64,000 nt of DNA from Ensifer sp. LC163 (GTDB lineage Bacteria; Pseudomonadota; Alphaproteobacteria; Rhizobiales; Rhizobiaceae): contig NZ_MBSS01000020.1 in assembly GCF_001695855.1 (NCBI RefSeq), positions 1-64,000 of the forward strand. The letters are read 5' to 3'. The notes below the pieces were generated by a model. It had not been told where the DNA came from. It did no database searches and saw only the letters and a program-made list of their open reading frames with translations. A program made the position numbers and the translations under genes. Of the stretch, positions 52,490 to 61,011 are shown in pieces. Every line of letters begins with the position of its first letter. Position 1 is the first letter of the stretch.

Positions 52490-53899
52490 ATGATGAAGTT
52501 GGTAGTGGTAATCCTTGCGCTCCTATGTGCTTCCATGCCCGTCCAGGCGCAAGACCTCTCTTCCGACGAGCTTGCCGAGCGGGTGGTGGAGCGCCGCGCC
52601 CTCGAGGCGGTCATCTGGGGCATGCCGGCCGTTAACTACGACCTCATGTACCAGGCGATGGTGCGCGATGCCAAAGGCGCCCCCAACCAGATCGTTTACT
52701 GGTCGCGCCTTCTGGATTGGAAGAACCAGACACTGACCCCGAACCCGGACGCGATCTACCTCATGCCCTTCTTCAACACGAAGGACGTTGGGCCGGTGGT
52801 GCTCGAGATTCCGCCCGCCGGCGACGGGTCGATCACCGGCTCGATCATGGATGGCTGGCAATCGCCGCTCGAAGACGTCGGTCCGGCTGGCGTCGATAAG
52901 GGCAAGGGTGGCAAATACCTCATCCTGCCTCCCGGCCACGACGAGAAGGTTCCCGACGGCTACATCGCCCTGCCATCTGAAACCTACGGCGGCTATGCGT
53001 TGCTGCGCTCCATTCTCAAGAGCGGCAGCGAGGCTGACATCGCCAAGGCTGTCGCCTACGGCAAGCGCATCAAGCTCTATCCCCTGTCGCAAGCGGCCAA
53101 TCCGCCGGCGACGACCTATGTCGATGCGATCGATGTCGTGTTCGAAGCCAATATTCCCTATGACCAGCGCTTCTTCCAGTCGCTGGACCGCTTTGTGCAA
53201 AGCGAGCCCTGGCTCCTGCGGGACAAGGCGATGATCGATCCGCTCAAGTCGATCGGCATCGAGAAGGGCAAGCCGTTCACCCCCGACGCGAAACGGCAGG
53301 ACATCCTCAAGCAAGCTGCACAGGAGGCGCGCGCATCGCTCGATGCGCGATACGAAGCGGCCCTTTCGTCACCTTATTTTTCTGGCACCCAATGGGGCCT
53401 GCCGGTTGCGACCGGCGTTGTCACGGAACTGGCAGAGTATTTCTCGAAGCCCGACACCTACTCCTGGGATGACCGCGGCTTGCTGTTTTATTTCGTCTTC
53501 AGCGGCATCAAGCATCTGGGTGCGGGCCAATTCTACCTGTTTGCCATCAAGGATCGGGACGGCCAGTTCTTCGACGGCGGCAGCACCTACCGCCTGACGG
53601 TACCGGCAGACGTGCCGGTAAGGCAGTACTGGTCCGCGGTCGTTTATGACCGCGCGACACATGCGCTTATCCGCAACCTGCCGTCGTCCAGCCACTCCTC
53701 CCTGAACCCGGGACTACAGAAGAATGCCGATGGTTCGGTGGACCTCTACTTCGGCCCCGAAGCGCCGGCCGGCAAGGAGTCGAACTGGATACCGACTGGC
53801 GCGGGAGGGTCCTTCGAGATCTGCTTCCGCTTCTACGGGCCCGAGAAGCCGTTGTTCGACAAGGCCTGGAAGCTGCCGGACATCGAAAAAGTAAGGTGA
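52490..53899 (+). CDS. Secreted DUF1254/DUF1214 protein 2
   Basis: 469 aa. Signal peptide to about residue 20 (SMPVQAQ). DUF1254 features: RRALEAVIWGMPAVNYDLMY, TLTPNPDAIYLMPFFNTKDV and DGSITGSIMDGWQSPLEDVG. DUF1214 features: TYRLTVPADVPVRQYWSAVV, VDLYFGPEAPAGKESNWIPT, and FRFYGPEKPLFDKAWKLPDI at the end. It is closer to the next gene than to the DUF1254 protein at 39441. It begins 62 bp after the proposed IS66 end, so its native promoter may have been replaced. Confidence 0.9.
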   Translation: MMKLVVVILALLCASMPVQAQDLSSDELAERVVERRALEAVIWGMPAVNYDLMYQAMVRDAKGAPNQIVYWSRLLDWKNQTLTPNPDAIYLMPFFNTKDVGPVVLEIPPAGDGSITGSIMDGWQSPLEDVGPAGVDKGKGGKYLILPPGHDEKVPDGYIALPSETYGGYALLRSILKSGSEADIAKAVAYGKRIKLYPLSQAANPPATTYVDAIDVVFEANIPYDQRFFQSLDRFVQSEPWLLRDKAMIDPLKSIGIEKGKPFTPDAKRQDILKQAAQEARASLDARYEAALSSPYFSGTQWGLPVATGVVTELAEYFSKPDTYSWDDRGLLFYFVFSGIKHLGAGQFYLFAIKDRDGQFFDGGSTYRLTVPADVPVRQYWSAVVYDRATHALIRNLPSSSHSSLNPGLQKNADGSVDLYFGPEAPAGKESNWIPTGAGGSFEICFRFYGPEKPLFDKAWKLPDIEKVR

Positions 53900-53987
53900 A
53901 CAACCCTCGCCCATAAGGCGAGAGGTTCGAGAGAGGTCGATCTGAAATCGACTATCTCTATGCGAAACGACCAATTGGAGGACCACC

Positions 53988-55445
53988 ATGAAACTTACCG
54001 CACTTGCTTCGGTCGCTATCGCATTGATGCCGATAACGCCTGTCGCGGCACAGGACACATCATCCTCAAAGCCGTACGCGTTCGAGCGCGGGTATCCAAC
54101 GCGCGAGACCGTCCAGAAAGCCTATGACGATGCCGATCTGAACCGCGCCATCCAGGCGTATCGGTTCTTCTATCCGACCATCTCCGCGATCGGAATGGCC
54201 AAGGGAATGCAAGAGCAGGGCATCGTCACCAACTCGGTGATTGGGGTGATGCAGGCGACACCGAAACAGATCGCCTATACGCCGAACTCCGATACCCCCT
54301 ATGCGCCGACCCTTCTCAGCCTCAAGGATGGCCCGATCACGATCGAGATGCCGCCTGGCCCGCTGATTTGCGTTGCAATCGATTTCAACATGCGGTGGGT
54401 GGCCGACATGGGAGTGCCTGGCCCCGATGCGGGTAAGGGCGGCAAGCATATTCTCCTGCCACCCGGATATACCGGTGAAGTGCCCTCCGGCTACCACGCC
54501 TGGAAGTCCACGACCAACGGCCTGATGATCGTCGTCCGTTCGCTGCCGGTCGGAGGCGACATCAAGGGCTCTGTCGACCGCATCAAAGCGATCAAGATCG
54601 AACCCTTGAGCCGGCCAGCGGGCTGGACGCCGCTCAAATGGGTCGACACGGGTGACGTTCCGACGAAAGCCTCGCCTCAGGCGCTGGGTTGGGACGGCAG
54701 CTTCAAGTATTGGGAAGTCTTGCACGAAGTCATTGAAAGCGAGCCGGCCTTCGAAAGCTACCGCGCCATGTACGGCGAACTCGCTGTGCTTGGCCTCGTC
54801 AAGGGCAAGCCGTTCGCGCCCGATGAGCGCATGAAGCGCATCCTCGAACAAGCCGCCCGGATCGGCGATGCGCAGATGCGTGTCCAGTCCTTCGCCGACC
54901 GTCGACCCGACCGTTTCGCCTGGCCGGATCGAAAGTGGGAATGGGCCGCGTTGCGTTCGGAAAACGGCGACTTCGATATGCCGACCTACGTCGATCTGGA
55001 TGCACGCGAGAAGTGGTTTTATCAGGCGACCGGCGCGTCACCCGCGATGTTCCGGCGATCGGAGGGCGCGGGCTCCCTCTATTGGCTCGGGCTTCGCGAC
55101 AAGGACGACGCCTTCCTCGACGGGGGCAAGACGTACAAATTGACCGTGCCCTTGCCTGTTCCGAACAAGCTCTTCTGGTCGGTGACGGTCTATGACGCCG
55201 AAACGCGAAGCGAGATCGTGACGGACCAGGGCAAGGCCGCACTGCGATCATTGTTCGAACTCAAGGACAAGGCCGGAGAATCTGTCGACCTGTACTTTGG
55301 ACCGGCAGCGCCGGCTGGTCATGAAAACGAATGGATCAAGACATCGCCGGGCAAGGGCTGGTTCACCTATTTCCGCATCTACGGACCCGAGAAGCCCGCA
55401 TTTGACGGTAGCTGGAAACCCGGCGACTTCGAAGAGGTGAAATAG
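53988..55445 (+). CDS. Secreted DUF1254/DUF1214 protein 3
   Basis: 485 aa. Signal peptide to about residue 22 (PVAAQ). Shares the YTPNSDTPYAPTLLSLKDGP, PPGYTGEVPSGYHAWKS, KLFWSVTVYDAETRSEIVTD and VDLYFGPAAPAGHENEWIKT pattern with the preceding gene, and ends FDGSWKPGDFEEVK. The two are tandem paralogues separated by 88 bp. That gap contains a small hairpin (CTCGCC/GGCGAG) and a good ribosome site (GGAGG, 6 bp). Confidence 0.9.
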   Translation: MKLTALASVAIALMPITPVAAQDTSSSKPYAFERGYPTRETVQKAYDDADLNRAIQAYRFFYPTISAIGMAKGMQEQGIVTNSVIGVMQATPKQIAYTPNSDTPYAPTLLSLKDGPITIEMPPGPLICVAIDFNMRWVADMGVPGPDAGKGGKHILLPPGYTGEVPSGYHAWKSTTNGLMIVVRSLPVGGDIKGSVDRIKAIKIEPLSRPAGWTPLKWVDTGDVPTKASPQALGWDGSFKYWEVLHEVIESEPAFESYRAMYGELAVLGLVKGKPFAPDERMKRILEQAARIGDAQMRVQSFADRRPDRFAWPDRKWEWAALRSENGDFDMPTYVDLDAREKWFYQATGASPAMFRRSEGAGSLYWLGLRDKDDAFLDGGKTYKLTVPLPVPNKLFWSVTVYDAETRSEIVTDQGKAALRSLFELKDKAGESVDLYFGPAAPAGHENEWIKTSPGKGWFTYFRIYGPEKPAFDGSWKPGDFEEVK

Positions 55446-55771
55446 TTCGAATTTCGATCCAAAGCGATCCTGCGAGCCGTTGGCATTTTGATTTTCTACT
55501 AGCTGGGAAACAGCGGGGCGTCAGCGCTTGCTCAACGTCGATGGAGAGTCTTCAGTGAAAGACCGGTAAGGCAGCGTGACGGTTCAGATGAACGATGACC
55601 ACTTCTGATGGATAGTAGCCATAGCGCCCGACCGTTGTTGGAATTTTACACCAAGTATCGCATCCGTCTTGCCCAGGTGTGAGTGGCACACCGCTTACGT
55701 CGCTGCGCCAGTTTGAAAGCGCTGATCGAGCATGGGCCAGTGACGAGAAGAGGGTTTCATATTTCAACGGG

Positions 55772-55990
55772 GCAAGGTCAGCCGCAAGTATCCCGATATC
55801 GAACTGCATATCTCCAGCGGCCCGACCGGCGACATCATTCGTGGACTGAAAACGGCCAGATCAATCTCGGCTTCATCCGGCCGGTCGAAAACATCGGCTG
55901 TTTGCGTTTCTTCTCGATCGCGCACGAGCGTTACCTGCTGGCGGTGGAAAAAGCCAATGCGCTGCTTGCCCGCAGCCGTCCACCGGGCGG
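55772..55990 (+). pseudogene. LysR-type regulator substrate-domain relic
   Basis: Two consecutive frames read KYPDIELHISSGPTGDIIRG and, after a one-base shift near 55849, NGQINLGFIRPVENIGCLRF, SIAHERYLLAVEKANAL. Together they match the ligand-binding domain of LysR regulators (region around YPDIELxLxxG to PLxxERxLLAV). No HTH domain is found upstream. The rest of 55446-56229 holds no other gene I can support. Confidence 0.6.
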
Positions 55991-56229
55991 CCGCTCACGC
56001 TGGCCCTCCTGCGGCAATTTTTTACCCGTCAAGCCGTGCGAGAACAGGCTCTCGCAGCGCGGCTGCCTGAACCTGTTACGCTCATATTTCTTTGGGCGTT
56101 TGGCTTGCAGGCCAGTCCATCAAAACTTCGTCTGACCCCATCGGTTCATTGCTCGTGTTACCAAAGGACAGAAGTTGTCGCGCTCGAACGAGATCACGCG
56201 GCAACGTCCTCCGAATGCCGAGTTGAAGA

Positions 56230-56664
56230 ATGGACCTTTCGAAAATCAAAACCCTGATCGACTTTGTCGGGCGATCAAACGTCACGGAATTGACCGTGAC
56301 CGAGAAGGGCATAACCGTCCGGATCTTTCGGGAGCGGGGCAGCGAGAGCGTCTCCGGCCAATCCACCGTTGCCTCTCCTCACGGTGCTCGGCCAGTTGGC
56401 GTGGCTGGGGACTCCCAAGCGTCCGGTGCATTGTCCACCGTCACGTCGCCGATCTTCGGAGTGCTCCATGTCGCGCCCTCTCCCGGCGAGGCCGCCTTCA
56501 TCAAAGAAGGTGACGAAGTCGAAGAGGGCCAGACGCTCTTCATCATCGAGGCGATGAAGGTTTTGAACCGGATCGCTGCGCCCCGTGCCGGCCGTATCAC
56601 CCGTATCCTAGTGGCGGATGCAACCGAGGTTGAGGCCGGCCAACTGCTTGCGGAGATCGCGTGA
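56230..56664 (+). CDS. Biotin carboxyl carrier protein (AccB-like)
   Basis: 144 aa. The C-terminal biotinyl domain has the modified-Lys motif EAMKVLN and the usual GDEVEEGQTLFIIEAMK turn. The N-terminal half is a short acidic-to-neutral linker. It is shorter and less Pro-rich than housekeeping AccB. It starts the operon with biotin carboxylase and PxpABC, so it likely serves that local pathway. Its stop overlaps the next ATG (TGATG). Confidence 0.92.
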   Translation: MDLSKIKTLIDFVGRSNVTELTVTEKGITVRIFRERGSESVSGQSTVASPHGARPVGVAGDSQASGALSTVTSPIFGVLHVAPSPGEAAFIKEGDEVEEGQTLFIIEAMKVLNRIAAPRAGRITRILVADATEVEAGQLLAEIA

Positions 56665-58046
56665 TGCAGGATCGGCCCGACCAGTCACAACGTCGCTTCG
56701 ACACGGTTCTCATCGCCAATCGCGGCGAGATCGCGCTCAGGATCCAGCGCGCCTGTCACGCACTCGGGCTTAAGACCGTGGCCGTATGTTCGGAAGCTGA
56801 CCGCGATGCGCTCTATGGCCAGAGTGCGGACGTGTTGCTTTGTATTGGCCCCGCAGCTGCAACGAAGAGCTATCTCAACAAGGACGCGCTTCTGCTTGCG
56901 GCTCGGCTTTCCGGCGCTGGAGCAGTTCACCCGGGTTACGGGTTCCTGTCTGAAAACGCCGCCTTCAGTGCGGCGGTCGAGGAGGCGGGTCTCGTCTTTG
57001 TCGGGCCAGATGCATCGGCAATCGCAACGATGGGTGACAAGATCGCGGCAAAAAGCGCGATGATGGCCGCTGGCGTTCCCTGCGTACCCGGTCCTGACCA
57101 GGAACTGCCAAACGACCCGGCGGCGATCCGCAAAATCGCGACTGAGATTGGCTACCCCGTGATCATCAAGGCCGCCGGTGGTGGCGGCGGACGCGGCATG
57201 CGGGTCGTGGCGAACGAGACGGCGCTCGAGGAAGCCGTCACACTCACGCGCGAAGAGGCGCGCAAGGCTTTCGGTTCGCCGGCGCTTTACATGGAGAAGT
57301 TTCTCCAGCATCCAAGGCATATCGAAATCCAGGTGCTGTGCGACACGCATGGCAATGCGGTCTGGCTCGGCCACCGCGATTGCTCCATGCAACGCCGTCA
57401 CCAGAAGGTAGTGGAGGAGGCGCCGGCACCCGGCATTGCAGACGACCTTATTGATGCGGTCGGCAGCGCCTGCGTCGCGGCTTGCAAACAGATCGGCTAC
57501 CGTGGCGTCGGAACCTTCGAATTCCTGTACGAGGGTGGCGCGTTCTATTTCATCGAAATGAACACCCGCCTCCAGGTCGAACACCCGGTCACGGAGATGA
57601 CGAGCGGGGTCGACATCGTTCAGGCGCAGCTCAAGGTGGCGCTCGGCGAGACGCTGACGATTACGCAGGAGAACATCCGCTGCGTTGGCCACTCCATCGA
57701 GTGCCGCATTAATGCGGAGGATCCGACGACGTTCATGCCTTCCGCCGGCGTCATCACCGGGCTGAGGCTTCCAAGTGGTGTGGGAATTCGTGTCGATTCG
57801 CACGTCTTCGAAGGCTACCGGATCTCACCCTACTACGACTCGCTCGTCGCCAAGCTGATCGTTCACGGCGAAACGCGCGCCGAGGCGATCGCGAGAATGC
57901 GCGGGGCGCTTGCCGAGCTAAGCATCGAGGGCATCGCCACCAACCTTCCTTTGCTTCGCACTCTCCTTGAGGATCAAGGCTTCGCGCGCGGTGAAACGGA
58001 CATCCACTACCTGGAAAAGTGGTTGAAGGAACGGAGCGCGGCATGA
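56664..58046 (+). CDS. Biotin carboxylase (AccC-like)
   Basis: 460 aa. All AccC motifs are intact: VLIANRGEIALRIQRACHAL, GPDASAIATMGDKIAAKSAM, the glycine-rich ATP loop AAGGGGGRGMRVV, HRDCSMQRRHQKVVEEAPAP, and FIEMNTRLQVEHPVTEM. It carboxylates biotin using bicarbonate and ATP. The neighbourhood lacks a carboxyltransferase of fatty-acid type and instead has PxpB/PxpC, whose relatives include urea-amidolyase modules. ATG 56664 is preferred to the GTG at 56661. Confidence 0.95.
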   Translation: MQDRPDQSQRRFDTVLIANRGEIALRIQRACHALGLKTVAVCSEADRDALYGQSADVLLCIGPAAATKSYLNKDALLLAARLSGAGAVHPGYGFLSENAAFSAAVEEAGLVFVGPDASAIATMGDKIAAKSAMMAAGVPCVPGPDQELPNDPAAIRKIATEIGYPVIIKAAGGGGGRGMRVVANETALEEAVTLTREEARKAFGSPALYMEKFLQHPRHIEIQVLCDTHGNAVWLGHRDCSMQRRHQKVVEEAPAPGIADDLIDAVGSACVAACKQIGYRGVGTFEFLYEGGAFYFIEMNTRLQVEHPVTEMTSGVDIVQAQLKVALGETLTITQENIRCVGHSIECRINAEDPTTFMPSAGVITGLRLPSGVGIRVDSHVFEGYRISPYYDSLVAKLIVHGETRAEAIARMRGALAELSIEGIATNLPLLRTLLEDQGFARGETDIHYLEKWLKERSAA

Positions 58047-58471
58047 GCCAGGTGGATTTCACGGACCCCGCCACGATCGCTGAGCTGACAGCGGCTCTCG
58101 AAGCCGCCGGCGTCGACGGTCTTGAGATCGAACGCCCGACCCAAGGTGTTCGTATTCTCCTTGCACGCGGACGGTCGCCTATTGTCGATCGCACGGCCGA
58201 AGATCGGTCCGCCGTTGTTCCTGCATCGTTCGTGGCCGTGAAGGCGCCGATGGCGGGTGAATTCCTGTCGCACGACATCTCGCGGTCCGCCGCGCCGGAA
58301 GATCACCCGCAAGAGGTGGAGAGCGGCGACGTGATCGGCTTCGTGAAAGTCGGCCCGATCCTGCTTCCGCTTGCCGCACCTGCTTCCGGCCAGATCGTAC
58401 GGCATGTGGCAGAGCATGGCGCGATCGTCGGCTTCGGCGACCCTCTCTTTGAAATCGAGCCTCGATCATGA
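58043..58471 (+). CDS. Second biotinyl/lipoyl-fold carrier, degenerate attachment site
   Basis: 142 aa. The fold of a biotinyl domain can be followed (VKAPMAGEFLSH, ESGDVIGFVKVGPILLPLAA, PASGQIVRHVAEHGAIVGFG, PLFEIEP). The hairpin where the modified Lys sits reads FVKVGPI in place of EAMKM, so the Lys is shifted or lost and biotinylation is doubtful. The gene overlaps both neighbours (ATGA at 58043; stop into 58468). It may be an inactive partner or scaffold for the carboxylase. Confidence 0.75.
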   Translation: MSQVDFTDPATIAELTAALEAAGVDGLEIERPTQGVRILLARGRSPIVDRTAEDRSAVVPASFVAVKAPMAGEFLSHDISRSAAPEDHPQEVESGDVIGFVKVGPILLPLAAPASGQIVRHVAEHGAIVGFGDPLFEIEPRS

Positions 58472-59175
58472 ACGCTTCGCTTGCCATGCCCACGTCCTCG
58501 CCGGCAGCTCTGCAATTGACCCGTGTCGGCGCGCGGGTCTCAGCGATCGGAGCCCGCGCCTTCCTTCTTGAAGCGTTGGGCGAGTTCGACCTCGCGTCGC
58601 AGCGTCGCATCTGGGCTTTGTCGCGGGCCGTCGAGGCGTGGGAGGATCTCTCCGAGATCGTTCCGGGGATGACGAATCTTCTCGTGATCTTCAAGGACAT
58701 CCCCGAGGATCCGGAACCGGTCGTCACACGTATCATGGAAGCCTGGGAGGGTGCTCAGAGCATCGACCTTGACGGCAAGACGATCGAGATCGACGTCTGC
58801 TACGGCGGCGAACATGCGACGGATCTTGCCGCACTTTGCGACCGCTCCGGTCTCAGCGACCGGGAAGTCGTCCGCATCCATTACGAGGCGACGTATCGGG
58901 TCTTCGCCGTGGGGAGCGCTCCCGGATTCGGCTATCTGCACGGGCTTGACCCCCGCATCTACATGCCACGCAAGACCGTTCCCTCGATCAACATGGCCAG
59001 GGGATGTGTGACGATCGGCGGCATGCAGACGGGTGTTGCCGTTTTGACCGGTCCGAACGGCTGGAATTCGATCGGCTTTGCCGAACTGCAGATGTTCGAC
59101 CCGTCGTCGCCAACGCCGGCCATCATGGCGCCGGGCGATACGGTGCGCTTCGTGCCTGTAAGGGTGGAACTATGA
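58468..59175 (+). CDS. pxpB: 5-oxoprolinase subunit B (PxpB/KipI family)
   Basis: 235 aa. Motifs of the PxpB family: VCYGGEHATDLAALCDRSGL, VVRIHYEATYRVFAVGSAPG, FGYLHGLDPRIYMPRK and VTIGGMQTGV. With PxpC and PxpA it makes the ATP-dependent 5-oxoproline (pyroglutamate) hydrolase; homologous domains form part of urea amidolyase and allophanate hydrolase. Start overlaps the previous stop by 4 bp. Confidence 0.93.
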   Translation: MNASLAMPTSSPAALQLTRVGARVSAIGARAFLLEALGEFDLASQRRIWALSRAVEAWEDLSEIVPGMTNLLVIFKDIPEDPEPVVTRIMEAWEGAQSIDLDGKTIEIDVCYGGEHATDLAALCDRSGLSDREVVRIHYEATYRVFAVGSAPGFGYLHGLDPRIYMPRKTVPSINMARGCVTIGGMQTGVAVLTGPNGWNSIGFAELQMFDPSSPTPAIMAPGDTVRFVPVRVEL

Positions 59176-60164
59176 TCGAGGTTATCGAGACCGGCCCGTT
59201 CAACACCGTCCAGGATCTCGGCCGTCCTGGCTACAGGAAGATCGGGGTCACCGCGAGCGGAGCCATGGATCCCCTAGGCCTCAAGCTTGGTAATCTGCTC
59301 GTCGGTAACGCACCCGGGGCTGCCGCCATCGAGGTTCAGACCTTTCCTTTCCGGCTTCGTTTTACCGGTGCGGTCGTTTTCACAGTGGCGGGCGCGGACT
59401 GTGGCGCCGGCCTCGACGGGCATCCGCTCCTGGCCTTGTGCACCTATGTTGCCGATAAGGGCCAGGTGCTTGACCTTGGCCAGCCCCGGACTGGGGCACG
59501 CGCTTATGTTTGTGTCGCAGGCGGCGTTGATGTCGAACCGGTCATGGGCTCGCGCAGCACGTCGTTGCGCGGTGCGTTCGGCGGCAACGACGGCAGATAC
59601 CTGCGGGTAGGGGACACGCTCTCACTTTGTGCCGCGACAGATGGACATCGGGCGCGTGCCGGTATTTCCGTCGTGGATCCTGCGTTCGCTCTTTCTGACC
59701 ACCTGCCGGTTTCCGATGACGGGTCTCTGCTAATCCGTGCATTGCCAGCCGGCGAGCACGATCTCTTTGGAAACGACGCGGACCGTTTCTGGACTGAGAC
59801 CTGGAAGATCTCTTCGAAGAGCGACCGTACCGGTTATCGCCTCTCCGGAGAGCCGATCAGGCCGACGACGCCCGTCGAGATGCGCTCACATGGCGTAGTC
59901 CCCGGCGTGGTTCAGGTCCCGCCGGGCGGTGAGCCGATCGTTCAGATGAGCGATGCCAATACCGCTGGCGGCTACCCGAAGATCGCCGGCGTCATTGATG
60001 CCGATCTCTGGCGTCTGGGTCAGGCGCGTATCGGCAGCCGTTTGAGATTTGTCCGGGCGACGCATCGCGAAGCACTCGATGTCGAAAGGGCGATGGCGCG
60101 CTTTCTCGAGGATGTCCGTGTCACTTCGGCGATGGTGACCCGGGCTCTGAACATCATGGCCTGA
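59172..60164 (+). CDS. pxpC: 5-oxoprolinase subunit C (PxpC/KipA family)
   Basis: 330 aa. Begins MIEVIETGPFNTVQDLGRPG and has SGAMDPLGLKLGNLLVGNAP, VAGGVDVEPVMGSRST, SKSDRTGYRLSGEPIRP and VVPGVVQVPPGGEPIVQMSD, all typical of the biotin-dependent carboxylase/KipA family. ATG 59172 overlaps the PxpB stop. PxpB and PxpC form a complex. Confidence 0.94.
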   Translation: MIEVIETGPFNTVQDLGRPGYRKIGVTASGAMDPLGLKLGNLLVGNAPGAAAIEVQTFPFRLRFTGAVVFTVAGADCGAGLDGHPLLALCTYVADKGQVLDLGQPRTGARAYVCVAGGVDVEPVMGSRSTSLRGAFGGNDGRYLRVGDTLSLCAATDGHRARAGISVVDPAFALSDHLPVSDDGSLLIRALPAGEHDLFGNDADRFWTETWKISSKSDRTGYRLSGEPIRPTTPVEMRSHGVVPGVVQVPPGGEPIVQMSDANTAGGYPKIAGVIDADLWRLGQARIGSRLRFVRATHREALDVERAMARFLEDVRVTSAMVTRALNIMA

Positions 60165-60194
60165 CGACAATCTGTCGGCCAAGAGGAGTGATCA

Positions 60195-60959
60195 ATGAAG
60201 ATCGATCTGAATTCCGATATGGGCGAAGGCTTCGGGCCCTATCGGCTCTGTGACGACGAAGCGATGATGAAGGTCGTGTCCTCGGCCAACATCGCCTGCG
60301 GTTTCCATGGGGGCGATCCGGACACGATGGCGCGCATGGTCCGCCTTGCAAAGGCGAATGGTGTTGGCATCGGAGCACATCCGGGCCTGCCGGATCGCGC
60401 GGGCTTCGGCCGCCGCGAGTTGCCGTACCAGGCCGACGAACTGCGTCAGCAGATGCTCTACCAGCTCGGGGCGCTGATCGCGATTGCGCGTAGCGAGGGA
60501 CAACGCGTGTCCCATTTCAGCTTTCATGCCGCCATGGGCAACATGGTCAGCCGGGATCCTAATCTTGCAGATCTGATGATGGACGCAATCCGGGCGGTGG
60601 ATAGCGAACTGATCGTCTTTGCCATGCCCGGCAGCGAAATCGAGGCCGCCGCCAAACGAGCCCATTTGAAGACCCTCGCTCTTTTTCTCGCCGACCGCGC
60701 CTACGATGCGAGCGGTCGCCTTGTCGCGCGAGGCGAGCCGGGAGCCCTGGTCAAGGAAGAGGCAGCCGTTCGCGTCCGCGTGCGCCGGTTTCTGGTCGAA
60801 GGAACCGTGAAGACCATCGACGGTGCCACGATTGCCGTTCCCGCCCGATCGATCCTCGTCCACAGCGACACGCCTGGATCCCTGGAGCTTGCCAGGATCG
60901 TCCGCAGCGAAGTCGAGGCCGCCGGCGGCGTGCTCGCACCGGCCGCCGAGGTTGTGTGA
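60195..60959 (+). CDS. pxpA: 5-oxoprolinase subunit A (PxpA, LamB/YcsF family)
   Basis: 254 aa. The metal-dependent LamB/YcsF fold is evident: MKIDLNSDMGEGFGPYRLCD, NIACGFHGGDPDTMARMVRL, IGAHPGLPDRAGFGRREL, FADRAYDASGRLVARGEPGA-like region and ILVHSDTPGS at the end. It completes the PxpABC set. GAGGAG lies 6 bp upstream and the gap from PxpC is 30 bp. Confidence 0.95.
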   Translation: MKIDLNSDMGEGFGPYRLCDDEAMMKVVSSANIACGFHGGDPDTMARMVRLAKANGVGIGAHPGLPDRAGFGRRELPYQADELRQQMLYQLGALIAIARSEGQRVSHFSFHAAMGNMVSRDPNLADLMMDAIRAVDSELIVFAMPGSEIEAAAKRAHLKTLALFLADRAYDASGRLVARGEPGALVKEEAAVRVRVRRFLVEGTVKTIDGATIAVPARSILVHSDTPGSLELARIVRSEVEAAGGVLAPAAEVV

Positions 60960-61011
60960 CAGGCCTGCTCGGCCTCCAGCTCAATTCGTCCACCACTCGA
61001 AAGAAGAGATC

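Noticed and set aside
55446-55771. HTH part of the LysR relic
   Set aside because: I translated the upstream stretch in all plus frames and saw no LysR-type helix-turn-helix.
55552-55809. 85-codon minus-strand ORF as a gene
   Set aside because: It overlaps a plus-strand LysR relic, has no ribosome site seen and no recognisable domain.
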